NCBI GenBank assembly: GCA_029641185.1
Contig: JAPWGK010000027.1
Coordinates: 124,001-188,000, forward strand
Source: Pseudofabraea citricarpa
Lineage: Eukaryota > Ascomycota > Leotiomycetes > Helotiales > Dermateaceae
Direction: 5' to 3'
Length of the DNA: 64,000 nt
Part shown: positions 39,403 through 51,499 of the stretch, piece by piece
Numbering within the stretch: position 1 is the stretch's first letter
How the letters are laid out: every line of letters begins with the position of its first letter
Notes under the pieces: generated by a model
What the model was told of the DNA's origin: nothing
Database searches by the model: none
Seen by the model: the letters and a program-made list of their open reading frames with translations, nothing else
Position numbers and translations under genes: made by a program

Positions 39403-41357
39403 ATGGGGAGAGAGGAGCGTCGTTCTTGTATATACATTTCTTGGAGGATTTCGACCTGTAGATACTTGAGTTGCGGTTACGTGTAGATATATCTGAGAAA
39501 ATTATCAACTTACATAAATCCTGTACTGGGATCTGACTAGACACTCTTGGTATCATTGTAATAGACTTTTCGTTCTTCTTTCCTTTTTTCTCTTTTCTCT
39601 TTTCATACATTCAATTCAAGCTTTGAAATCAGACGCTGCAAGAGTAATGTGTAGGGCAATCACATAGCTCGACACGTATATCTCTGGTCTGTGGTCTGTG
39701 ATAGAGATGAGTTGAAGCTATCATATAATAGTATGCTAGGGTTTTAATGTTCCGTCGTCTAGCTAGCTATCTAAGCTTGAAGATTTGGGCAAGTGAGCCG
39801 CTCGCTATGAAGAGAAATTCTTAGCCAAGCAGGCTGTCCTAAACCTCCTAAATGGCATCCCGAGATTATTTTACCGTATACTTTTTTTCTGTTCTATGAA
39901 GCAGGAGATCAGTAGGCGTCTTTTGTCTAATGCTTTGAGCATTTCCACTTTAGGTAGAATCCCTAGCGACGCCATAAGCGTAGAGAGGAAACAGGAGTAA
40001 AGGTACTTTACTCCAGCCAGTAATATCTCATAACTTTCAACTGCAAACCTTCTGACCTACTTATATCACAAATACTCCTCCTGGTCTCTCTGTTGTTCAT
40101 CACGGTAAGTCCCTCGCATGTAGAATATCTAGTTCCTTATACTAGATACTTGCGTGCTCGAAACCTGCCATCTTTCTTTCTCCTCGCTTGGTTTCCTTGT
40201 ACGAGTACAATGACATGGACACGAGAGGGCGGTGAGTTGGAACCAGGGAGGCAAGCAAGAATCTTTATCGAGAGCTGTAAAAAAGAAAAAAAGAAAAAAA
40301 GAAAAAAGAAGATGACGTAGGATTCGATTTCTAATTTTCCATCGCTTTCTCGGAGCGCTCGTTGGGAATAAGGCGCAGAAGCGGAACGGGTTGAATCCCT
40401 TGTGAGGATCACTCAGATGGCTGAATCTTTTCTTTTCTTTTCCATCTCCTCTCTGCAAAAGCATAGGTACACATATGCATGCTAGATATCGTATGAAGAC
40501 AACAAGTTCGAAAGAAAGATGTTTGTTGGACGATAAATGCCTCGTTAAGATTGCGTAGGCGACTTCGCGAGCTCGCGTGATTATAGACGGGAGTTCCTGC
40601 GCCTGGTACGGCTAGTGCGACTCTGACGAAGCGGCTTTTGGTCGGTGATGAGGGTCTGCTGGAATGTTAGGTACTTAGATGTCGCTTTGAGAAATTCCAA
40701 GCAGGATTGAGAAACGAGGCAAAGATGGAGGTTTTCTAAATCGGCAAACTGAGTGAGCAGTGATGTTCGCGGTGCCGAACATCAACGACTGAAATAACAA
40801 CAAGAGCAGTGATTCGATGGAAAATCCGGCCTGAATGAATATCTTCTCGGCTTCGATGGTTTTGTTAGCACTCTTCTACCTAGGTAGGTACTAATGTTAG
40901 ATTCAACTTGCAGTCAGTGCTGGGCACAATTGCCACATTTCGTCGTAGCTCCCTCCAGCTACGGATACATGTCTTAATTCCCTCACATGCACGCCTCTAT
41001 TTGACATCTTGGCATTCATGCACTCGTAGTTCTCTCCGCAGCAGTGCTATCTGACGAGCAAGACCTTTCAGCGTCTTCGGTGGTGTTAGTTCGAATTTTG
41101 GTTGAAAAGAAAAGCATGGTTGATTAGGTACCTAGGCATATTTGCATGCTCATTGAAGCTCTAAAATATCTGTCAGGTTAGACTAGCTTCAATCGTCACG
41201 ACTAACACTCACTTGGAGATGCATTTCTTTTTTTTAGCAGTGCAACTCGTGGGTACTTTCTACATTTTCCTTTTCCCAAAAAATCAAAAGGCCCATGAAG
41301 ACTAGACCAGACAAGACTCGTGCATCATCGTACTGTACTTATACATATTTTTTACTC
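39403..41357. other. intergenic region between convergent genes
   Basis: About 1.95 kb between the 3' ends of the pectate lyase and receptor genes. It contains a GAAAAAA-type purine tract (about 40,278-40,312), pyrimidine-rich stretches near 39,575-39,605 and a CTACCTAGGTAG palindrome near 40,879. Small frames near 40,093-40,464 are low-complexity and not supported as genes. Confidence 0.6.
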
Positions 41358-43127
41358 CTACACCGCCATACCCATCTTGTCATCGCTCCTCCTCCTCTGC
41401 TGATCCGCCAAATCGCCCTCCGACTCCCTCTCTCTAATAATACCCCTCTGACTCCCATGCTCACTGACCATATCCGAGCAGCCGCCAAGGACATACGGGT
41501 ACGTATCGAGGGTATCCTTCCTGTCACGGGTAGAATACTGATCCATATGGATCTCGTCCTCGTCCAGCTGGACGAAGTGGCCATCATCAGCCGATTTCAA
41601 ACCGGCTTTGGTTCGGGATCGGGAACTGAGAATCTGGGAGGGTGGCTGGTACGGAATGGATTTCGCGCTCGACTGTGCCGCGATGGACGTGTCGAAGAAG
41701 CGTGGGAAGTAGGCACCCAGCAGCGACCGGATTGCCGGCATGCACGCGCAGATGATACCGACATCGGCTTCGATGGCCGACCAGTACGTGGCTGGCACGT
41801 AGTCCCAGAGCGGGTTGTGCGTGTTTGCGAATTGGATGAGGGTCCGGAGGCGGAGGATGCTGGTTATGGTGACGCTGTCTGTGTTGGTTTTTGAAAGAGA
41901 AGAATGGGGAGAGGAAACGGGAAGGAGGAAAATGAGAACGTACAAGATTCCAACGCTGAACATCAGGCACACGTGGAGCTTCTTCTTCGGCTTCAAAGCC
42001 ACCTTCAGTAATTGCGGGAGCGGCAGGATCAGCACCGCCAGATCAAGAACGATGTTCACGATGGCTGAGGCCCATGCTTGGGCGTTCGAGTTATTACACC
42101 GCCCGGTCGTGGTTTTGTCCCAACGCTCCCAGAAGTAGTGGATGGGCCAGCATTGGAATATAGTGATCAGGATCACGATTATGCCCCATGCGATGTTGAG
42201 GGCTAGTAACCCGTAGGCGATCTTCTTGAACCCGCGGCTCGGGAAGATGCGGAGGTAGAAGAGGATCAGGGCGGTTTTGGTGAGGGCTAGGATGAAGAAG
42301 AAAATAGATTCGTCGATGAAGTAGATCTGGAAGGTTAGCATTGCGTGGGCAGGAGTAATAGGTGCATGATTTACCTCGAAGATAAATGTTATGTTGTCAA
42401 AAGGTACTTCCCACATGTCCTTCCCTAGGCCTTTGAATCCCACTGTGTGATGTTAGTTTTGAAGCTAAGATGTTTTAAGGGGAACCAACACAACATTCCC
42501 AACGCTGTGAATGGGATCATTGCCATCTGAGCCAGTCAGTCTCTCAATTCGAATTGGTTATAAGAACAGCTTACTCCTGCTAATATGATCACGTAGTCAT
42601 CCAAGCCTACGTTCTCACGACCAATCTTGAGTCTTCCCCATAGACGCAAACCAATTGCAATTCCAGCAATTATGGCCAGTGCAAGAGGAAGCCAGATAAC
42701 ATCAGCCGTTCTATCTCTGATCGGTCTTCCACAGGTGGAACCGGAAATCTTTGCTGTGGCTAGAAGGCTGTAAGCACTACGAAGAAAAGTCTGTAGCAGC
42801 GTTCACTTACTCAAGGCATCTCGTACGGTGCAAGTTGTCGATAAACAGGCGGTGACGTTAGCTGCAATTCCTGGGTTCGAACAGATGCAGGTCGCGTCTG
42901 TAAGGCTGCATGGAGAGATGGTAACCATGGATATGGTACATCTCAACTGGGTCGGCCCAAATCAGCATCTGATACGACAGCACAGACTGCAAAGAAAAGC
43001 ATCATATATGACTTACACCGCATGCTGGCAAGAGAGCCGCCGTTTCCAGGAGATCAGCCGCAGCCACTGCAAAAAATAAAGAGGCAACAAAAGCCACCAA
43101 GCCAGCCTTGAGATTCATGTTGAGCAT
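41358..43127 (-). CDS. CFEM-domain seven-transmembrane receptor (PTH11-like)
   Basis: Six proposed exons (minus): 43,127-43,017, 42,946-42,811, 42,759-42,575, 42,526-42,490, 42,442-41,944 and 41,874-41,358, giving 494 residues with every junction in frame. Residues 1-24 are a signal peptide. Residues 34-92 form a CFEM domain with eight cysteines (36, 40, 50, 57, 59, 71, 76, 92) and the conserved Asp54. Residues about 100-370 form a seven-helix rhodopsin-like fungal domain (L-D-D-Y-V-I-I-L-A at the end of the first loop, later S-I-L-R-L-R). The C-terminal tail of about 120 residues is cytosolic, charged and serine-rich. Such proteins act at the plasma membrane as putative receptors for host surface cues; Magnaporthe Pth11 is the named example. 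The 69-bp last intron has a length divisible by three and no stop, so retention would stay in frame. The 42,443-42,489 intron uses an unusual GTTGGT donor. Confidence 0.87.
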
Positions 43128-43475
43128 ATGAAACACAATGATCTAAAAACCATTGCATCCTCAGCTGCACCTGAGGACATCCGGTGCCTTTGTACATTTC
43201 TTCGGAGGAAACACCGAAGTTATCGCAAGTGCCGGTAGGGTTTGCAGAGATTGGGGGTGGATTGTAGATCTCTCACCTTCTTTAGAGTTCGCCATGTTCG
43301 ACGAGTTGTTACAGACCCAATGTTTGAATCCACATCATCTTCTTGTGTCGCTGTACCAGACGAATACACTTGAATCACGATTGGGTATTGCCCTACAGCC
43401 CAAGAAGACGTGGGCAAAGCATCGTTAACGACGTCGATATGAGCTGAGGGCTGGATCGAGACGACACGTCGCATG
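43128..43475. other. 5' region of the receptor gene
   Basis: Gene-like composition up to the abrupt start of AT block 2. Frames of 91 codons (plus, 43,153) and 84 codons (minus, 43,220) have no features. No gene supported. Confidence 0.5.
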
Positions 43476-43500
43476 GTTAACTACTTTACCTGAAATAGTT
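43476..43500 (+). repeat. left terminal inverted repeat of AT block 2
   Basis: Contains ACCTGAAATAGTT, whose reverse complement is at the right end. 23 of 25 bases match the right copy. Lies exactly at the composition boundary. Confidence 0.7.
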
Positions 43501-43619
43501 GGTTAGTATATAAGCGAAACCTAGATTTAATAAGGGTAAATTTTATGTAAACCTAACTTAATTTAAATCGTTTAAGAATTAAGTAATAAATAAAATAAGA
43601 AACTAAAAGATTAAAATCT

Positions 43620-44770
43620 AATAAATATATATAAGATAATATAATATAAAAATATAAGAAAGAAATATTTCTAAAATTAATTAAAAAATAAGAAAAATAA
43701 CTTAAAGGATTATTAATATTATATAAGATATTTTATATTCTTTTAATAATATTATAATAATCGATTAATTAAAATATATCTTTAATATTTAAAAATATAA
43801 AAATAATATTTTATATCTTTTATTTTAATATAAAAATATATAATATTACTAAGAAAAAGAAAGAAAAAATAATTAAAAGATTAATATAATAAAAACTATT
43901 AAGTTATAAATAATTAAAAATAAAATAAAAATATATATTATATAAGAGTATAATAATCGATTAAATAATATATACTTTTAATATTTAAAAGATTTAAAAA
44001 TATTATTATATATTTTTTATCTTAATATAAAAAGATATAATATTACTAAGAAAGAAATAAAAAAGTAAATAAATTATTAATATAATTAAAAATATTAAGT
44101 TAAAAAACTAATAATTAAAAATAAAATTAAAATATATATTATATAAGAGTATAATAATCGATTAAATAATATATAACTTAAAGATTAAAAGATTTAAAAA
44201 TATTATTATATATTTTTTATTTTAATATAAAAAGATATAATATTATTAAGAAAGAAATAATAAAATAATTAAAAGATTAATATAATAAAAACTATTAAGT
44301 TATAAATAATTAAAAATAAAATAAAAATATATATTATATAAGAGTATAATAATCGATTAAATAATATATAACTTAAAAATTAAAAGATTTAAAAATATTA
44401 TTATATATATATTATTTTAATTAAATTAAATTTAATATTACTAAGAAAGAAATAAAAAAATAAATAAATTATTAATATAATTAAAAATATTAAGTTAAAA
44501 AACTAATAAATAAAAATAAAAATAAAATATATATTTAATAAAAGTATATTAATTAATTAAATAATATATATTTTTAATATTTAAAAGTTTATAAATATTA
44601 TTATATTTTATCTTAAAAAATACTAAAAAAATATAATATTATTATTAATATTTTAATATAACAAAAAGTATTAAATTAAAAAATTAATAATAAAAATAAA
44701 ATAAAATTATATATTTTATAAGAATATAATAATTTATTAATTAATAATTACTTTAAATATTTAAGATTTT
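43620..44770 (-). repeat. 197-bp AT satellite, left array
   Basis: About six tandem units. The landmark ATCGATTA-like site recurs at about 43,761, 43,958, 44,158, 44,353, 44,553 and 44,742, a period of 189-200 bp. Units alternate between two slightly different types, one with AATTAAAAGATTA and one with AAATAAATTATTAA. Orientation is opposite to the arrays at 47,190-48,420 and 49,190-49,860. Confidence 0.8.
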
Positions 44771-44774
44771 AAAC

Positions 44775-45070
<296 letters not shown>

Positions 45071-45082
45071 ATAGATAATAAC

Positions 45083-46820
45083 TTTTATAAACGTTTATAA
45101 ATTGTTTAGTAATTATTATTATAATATTTTAAATACTTATAGTATCTTTTATTAAGATAAGTATTAGGTAAATACTAAAGTATTAACTAGCTTTTTTTAG
45201 TTAATTTCTTTTTTACTTTTATATCTATAAAATTTCTACTTCTTTTTATAATCCTTCTATTAATTATTTTTAAAACGTTTTTAAAATAAAATAATAATAA
45301 ATTATACTAATACCTATAGTTTAATCGACGCTAAGTTAGCTTAATTATACTTAGCTTAATTATACTTAGTAAATAAGAAGCGTTTAGCTAGTATTCTTAT
45401 ATTTTAACTTATAATAATAAGTACTTATATATTATTTCTACTTCGTTTATTAAACGTTTCTAGGGTAAGTACGATATCCCTAATAATAAGGTATTTTATT
45501 ATATCCCTTTTACTTAAGATAATAATAAGCTTTATAATTTAATTATATAACTTTTATCTTTTATTTAGTACTTATTTACTAAACGTTTTAGTATTATTAT
45601 ATAATAACTAATATCTTATATTATTATATCCGATCTAAGTATACTAGAATTCTAGTAAAAGCTAGTATAAAGAGAAAAGAATCTTTTATAAGTTATTTTT
45701 ATCTTATTTTTAAATCGTTTACTAAACGTTTTAATTAGGAATATAATAATATTACTTATATTACGTTCGCTTAATATTAAAAAGTAGTTAATACTTATAT
45801 AACTAAGATATAATTATTACCTTTTTAGCTTTTATTTATAAAACGTTTACTAAATATTTTAAAAGCGAAAAGAATTATATAATAAGATTAATAATACGTA
45901 TACTCCTACTAAGACTATTATTAAAGTAAGAAAGCTTACTACTAAGGAGCGAAAGAAAAAGATTATAGAAGAGAATATAAGTTATTATTTAATTATTTCT
46001 AAGGCGTTTACTAAATATTTTAAGATTAAAAAATAATAAAATCTAATAAAATTAGATACCTCTTTTTATTATAATAAGGTAAGTATTTATCTTCTAATTA
46101 ATTATTATTTACTAAATATTTTAATAGCCTAATATAATATAAATATATAAGAAGTTTAGTTTTCTAGCTAAAGGAAAATATAATTATTATTATAATATAA
46201 AGCGAAAAAGTAAGCTATTATCTATAAACTATTTATAAGTTATTTACTAAATATTTTAGCTTATCCTAATATTAGTATTAATAATTAGATAAATATATAT
46301 AAATATATAATTTTATTAAAGTTTATAAAGCCTTATAATCCGAACGAAGATAATACTAATAAAAACTAAGTCTAAGAGGAGAATAAGGAGTTTAAAGTTT
46401 AGAAATATTTTACCTTTAAGATATTTCTTAATTATTTCTAAAATATTTTTATAATAATTTAGAGATTAAAATTACTTTCTTTTTTTCTTTACTTTTATAG
46501 CTAAATATAATACTTATTTGTAATATTTTATAAACGCTTTCAAAATATTTTAGTATTTAATAAATTAGCTTAAGCTCGAATATAAATAAATTTTCTTTAA
46601 AATTTTTTCTAAGTTAAGTATAATAATAAAGATAAAAGAATAAACGTTTTATTATATAATAATACTTATTTAATAGCCGTCTTTTAAATAGTTTAGAAAC
46701 GTTTAAATACGAACCTCTAGAAACTAGCGTAAAAATATCTCTAAGTTAAGTTAAGATACGAAACATAATCTTAGTCGGGTTTTAAAATAACTCCTAATTA
46801 TTTTAGAAATATTTTATATT
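45083..46820. repeat. quasi-periodic array of a near-palindromic motif
   Basis: A motif close to TTTACTAAACGTTTTA, often preceded by AANCGTTTA and decaying to TTTACTAAATATTTTA, is centred near 45,092, 45,276, 45,455, 45,594, 45,727, 45,855, 46,016, 46,117, 46,252, 46,444, 46,546, 46,700 and 46,810. Intervals are 101-192 bp. The sequence between copies is unique and AT-rich. Similar motifs recur at 50,600-56,560. Confidence 0.6.
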
Positions 46821-46849
46821 TATAAAAGGCTTTTTATATTAAGTTATAA

Positions 46850-47185
46850 TAAAGAGTTAAATAATTAATATAAATAACTAATACTTATTAATTATTAGTA
46901 TCTAATAAAAACTAATAACTAATAATTAATAGAAATTAATTTTAAATAATTAATAATAATTAATAATAATAAAAGTTAATTATAATTAATAATTAGGTTT
47001 TAATAATAATTTATTTTATTAATTAATTAATAATAATAAAAACTAATTAAAATTAATATTTAATAATTAATAATAATTTATTTTATTAATTAATTAATAA
47101 TATATAATAGCTAATAATTAATAATTAATAATAATTAATAATAAGAATTTAATATCCTAAAAATATTTTAATAATAATTTATTAT
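46850..47185. repeat. AT-rich simple-sequence region
   Basis: Short irregular repeats of TAATAATTAATA-like units between the motif array and the right satellite array. No other content seen. Confidence 0.6.
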
Positions 47186-47189
47186 CTTT

Positions 47190-48420
47190 TAATTAATTAA
47201 ATTTTATTATATTAATATTTTAATTATTATATTTCATTTTTCTTAATAATATTATATTTTTTTATATTAAGATAAAAAATATATAATAATTAAAATATTA
47301 AGTTAAAAAGTTAATAATATATATTATTTAATTGATTATTATATTCTTATATAATATATATTTTTATTTTACTTTTAATTATTTATAACTTAATATTTTT
47401 TATTATATTAATCTTTTAATTATTTTATTATTTCTTTCTTAATAATATTATATTTTTTTATATTAAGATAAAAAATATATAATAATTAAAATATTAAGTT
47501 AAAAAGTTAATAATATATATTATTTAATTAATTATTATATTCTTATATAATATATATTTTTATTTTACTTTTAATTATTTATAACTTAATATTTTTTATT
47601 ATATTAATCTTTTAATTATTTTATTATTTCTTTCTTAATAATATTATATCTTTTTATATTAAAATAAAAAATATATAATAATATTTTTAAATCTTTTAAT
47701 CTTTAAGTTATATATTATTTAATCGATTATTATACTCTTATATAATATATATTTTAATTTTATTTTTAATTATTAGTTTTTTAACTTAATATTTTTAATT
47801 ATATTAATAATTTATTTACTTTTTTATTTTTTTCTTAGTAATATTATATCTTTTTATATTAAGATAAAAAATATATAATAATATTTTTAAATCTTTTAAT
47901 CTTTAAGTTATATATTATTTAATCGATTATTATACTCTTATATAATATATATTTTTATTTTATTTTTAATTATTTATAACTTAATAGTTTTTATTATATT
48001 AATCTTTTAATTATTTTATTATTTCTTTCTTAATAATATTATATCTTTTTATATTAAAATAAAAAATATATAATAATATTTTTAAATCTTTTAATCTTTA
48101 AGTTATATATTATTTAATTAATTATTATACTTTTATATAATATATATTTTAATTTTAATTTTATTTATTAGTTTTTTAACTTAATATTTTTAATTATATT
48201 AATAATTTATTTATTTTATTATTATTTTCTTAGTAATATTATATCTTTTTATATTAAAATAAAAAATATATAATAATATCTTTAAACTTTTAAATATTAA
48301 AAATATATATTATTTAATCGATTAATATACTTTTATTAAATATATATTTTAATTTTATTTTTAATTATTAGTTTATTAACTTAATATTTTTAATTATATT
48401 AATAATTTATTTATTTTATT
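47190..48420 (+). repeat. 197-bp AT satellite, right array (inverted)
   Basis: Six units in the opposite orientation to 43,620-44,770. The landmark recurs at about 47,330, 47,527, 47,722, 47,922, 48,119 and 48,317 (195-200 bp). Together the two arrays form a large inverted repeat with arms of about 1.15 kb and a 2.4-kb centre. Confidence 0.8.
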
Positions 48421-49160
48421 ATTTATTAGTATTAGTTATTAATATTAGTTATTAGTATTAATATAATAAAATAATAAATATTAGAATATATTCGAATTTA
48501 TAATATTATAAATATAATTAATAACTAATATAATATAAATAATTATATATAAGATATATTTAATAATCGAATTAATAATTATAAAAGTAAAAGATAAAAG
48601 AAATAATTAATTAATTATAATAATAAAATATAAATAATAATATATAACTTTTAGAATACTTAAAAAATACTTATAAAGCTTTTATATAATAATACTTAAG
48701 ATAATAATAACTTCTTATAAAAGTAAAAAAAGTAATAAAATTAAATATATAATCTTATTATATTAGTATTAAATATTAATATTAATTATTAGTATTATTT
48801 ATTAGTATTAAGTATTAATATTAGTTATTAATATTATTTACTAGTATTAGTTATTAGTATTATTTATTAGTATTAGTTATTAATATTAGTTATTAATATT
48901 AATTATTAATATTATTTACTAGTATTAGTATTAAGTATTAATATTAGTATTATTTACTAGTAAATAATATTAATATTAGTTATTAGTATTAATATTACTT
49001 ATTAATATTAATTATTAGTATTAATATTTAATATTAATATTAGTTATTAGTATTAGTTAATAATATTAGTTATTAATATTAAATATAAGTATTATTTATT
49101 AATATTAGTTATTAATTATTAGTATTAATTATTAGTATTAATTATTAAATAAAAGTATAA
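48420..49160. repeat. TTAGTATTA-type minisatellite
   Basis: Variable repeats of TTAGTTATTAATATT-like units. Interrupted by the solo LTR at 48,462-48,762. The same repeat returns at 49,870-50,200. Confidence 0.75.
48462..48762 (-). repeat. solo LTR of the element A/B family
   Basis: A 301-bp copy of the element A/B LTR with the same ends (TATAATA...ATTATA), flanked by TTAA on the left and TTAG on the right. That is a 4-bp target duplication differing by one RIP-type change, the same duplication length as element B. More heavily mutated than the LTRs in block 1. No internal retrotransposon sequence is present, so it arose by LTR-LTR recombination. Confidence 0.8.
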
Positions 49161-49189
49161 TATTAATTAAATTATTAATATATACTTAA

Positions 49190-49860
49190 TAAAAGATTAA
49201 AAACCTTTTATAATTTAATTATTTTATTATTTTCTTCTTAGTAATATTATATATTTTTATATTAAAATAAAAAATATATAATAATATCTTTAAATCTTTT
49301 AATATTTATATTATATATTATTTAATCGATTATTATACTCTTATATAATATATATTTTTATTTTACTTTTAATTATTTATAACTTAATATTTTTTATTAT
49401 ATTAATCTTTTAATTATTTTATCTTTCTTTTTCTTAGTAATATTATATATTTTTATATTAAAATAAAAAATATATAATAATATCTTTAAATTTTAAAATA
49501 TTAAAAATATATATTATTTAATTAATTAATATACTTTTATTAAGTATATAATTTTATTTTATTTTTAATTATTTATAATTTAATATCTTTTATTATATTA
49601 ATCTTTTAATTATTTTCTTTTTCTTTTTCTTAATAATATTATATCTTTTTATATTAAAATAAAAGATATATATTATTTAATTGATTAATATACTTTTATT
49701 AAGTATATATTTTAATTTTATTCTTAGTTATTAATTTCTTAATTTAATATTTTTAGTTATATTTATATTTTATTTATTTTATTATATTTTTATTAATATA
49801 AGAATAAGAAATATATATTATATAATTAATTATTAAACTCTTATATAATATATATTTTAT
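49190..49860 (+). repeat. 197-bp AT satellite, distal right array
   Basis: Three to four further, more degenerate units in the same orientation as 47,190-48,420 (landmark at about 49,326, 49,522, 49,681 and 49,828). Separated from it by the minisatellite and solo LTR. Confidence 0.7.
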
Positions 49861-49869
49861 ATTTATTTT

Positions 49870-50210
49870 TAATTAATAATTAATATTAGTTATTAATATT
49901 ATTTATTAGTATTAATTATTAATATTAATTATTAGTATTAATATTAATATTAAATATTAATATTATTTACTAATATTACTTATTAATATTAGTTATTAAT
50001 ATTAATATTAAGTATTAATATTAGTTATTAGTATTAGTTATTAGTATTATTTACTAGTATTAATTATTAATATTAGTTATTAATATTAGTTATTAATATT
50101 AGTTATTAATATTAATTATTAATATTAGTTATTAATATTAGTATTAATATTATTTACTAGTATTAATTATTAATTATTAGTATTAATTATTAAATAAAAG
50201 TATAATATTA
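49870..50210. repeat. TTAGTATTA-type minisatellite, second tract
   Basis: Same repeat type as 48,420-49,160. Confidence 0.7.
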
Positions 50211-50879
50211 ATTAAACTATTAATAAACCTATAATAAGAGATTAAAGACTTTTTATTATAATTAGTTTAGTAAACTAAGATTCTTACTTAGCTTTTTCGT
50301 TCGATTATAAATTAACTTATTTTTTAATTTTCTTTTTACTCCTTAAAAAATTAACTTTTAATTACTTATTTATTATTTAATATTTGGTTTTAAAATTAAC
50401 TTTAAGATTTTTTCTTACTATTATATATTATTCTTCTTACTTTATCCGACTAGATAATTATCCCTAGTTTAATAATAATTCTTATCGTACGTTATATTAT
50501 TTAAAAGTTTTTCTAGGGGAGTTATTTTATTATATATTAGTTGATAATACCTTCTTTTATCTTATAAATATAATTTATTTAAGAATTATATATAAGATAT
50601 TTACTAAATATTTCCTAGTAAAAATTTAATCGAACGCTTAATCTTTATATATATCTTTAAACTACTTATCTAGATTATTATATTTATTTAATTAAATATA
50701 TACTTATAATAATATTATTTTATCTTCTTCTTATATTTATCTTTTATCTACTAATATTATATTAGGCTATTAAAATTATAGCTTAAAGTTATTTTACTTT
50801 TATAGAAAAATAGCTTAAATCTTTTATTAGTTTATTTATTTCTTATATTTAATTTATTTATTAATTATTAATTAATCGC

Positions 50880-51480
50880 TTATCTAATAATTATTATTAT
50901 CTTCTTTTTCTTTTTTATCTTCTTCTTCTTCTTTTTCTTCTTTTTCGATTTTTCCTTCTAGTTACTTATCCTTAAAAAAGATAAAATTAAATAGGTTAAA
51001 TACTAAAAAAACTAAGAAATTAAAATCCTAGGATTATAAGAAGATATAAATATTTTTTTCTTCTTAGTTTTAAATCGCTTTTTAATTATATTTTATTTAT
51101 TTAGAAATTAGTAAAAGAATATCTTTTTTTTATAATATAATTATCTCTTTAACTTATTTCTTTTATAGTCGAACTATTTATTTAACTTATTTCTTTTATA
51201 ACCGAACTATTTATTTAACTTATTTCTTTTATAATAAAACTATCTATTTAACTTATTTCTTTTATAACTAAATTATTTATTTAACTTATTTCTTTTATAA
51301 TAAAATTATTTATATAACTTACTTCTTTTATAATCGAATTATTTATTTAACTTATTTCTTTTATAATCGAATTATCTTTTTAACTTATTTTTTTTATAAT
51401 TATATTATTTCTTTAACCTTCTAATTAAATACTATTAACTAAAGAAACTTTATCTTAATTAGCTTTTATAAATTAATCGA
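50880..51480 (-). pseudogene. ruined minus-strand gene with an 11-residue tandem repeat
   Basis: About eight tandem 33-bp units at 51,142-51,420. On the minus strand they read as V-K-x-I-I/V-R-L-x-K-K-x, where x is a TAA stop at what would be Gln codons. The reading stays open through the repeat apart from such stops and continues, in the minus direction, to a Glu/Lys-rich acidic stretch at about 50,880-50,990. Heptad-like spacing of hydrophobic residues suggests a former coiled coil next to an acidic tail. The family was not recognised. Confidence 0.45.
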
Positions 51481-51499
51481 TTTCTAATATTCTAATAAA

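Noticed and set aside
40093..40464. Small ORFs of 75-111 codons on both strands
   Set aside because: They run through a GAAAAAA-type purine tract and give low-complexity Lys- or Phe-rich peptides.
43486..43497. Starship-type insertion motif TTAC(N7)A at the left end of AT block 2
   Set aside because: The motif is short and common. No captain gene can be read inside the block near this end, and Starships do not normally have 25-bp terminal inverted repeats. Noted because of the recombinase-like relic at 61,250.
45083..46820. CRISPR-like array of repeats with spacers
   Set aside because: The genome is clearly fungal with spliced genes, the repeats are degenerate, the intervals vary from 101 to 192 bp, and there are no cas genes. 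Kept only as a periodic motif.
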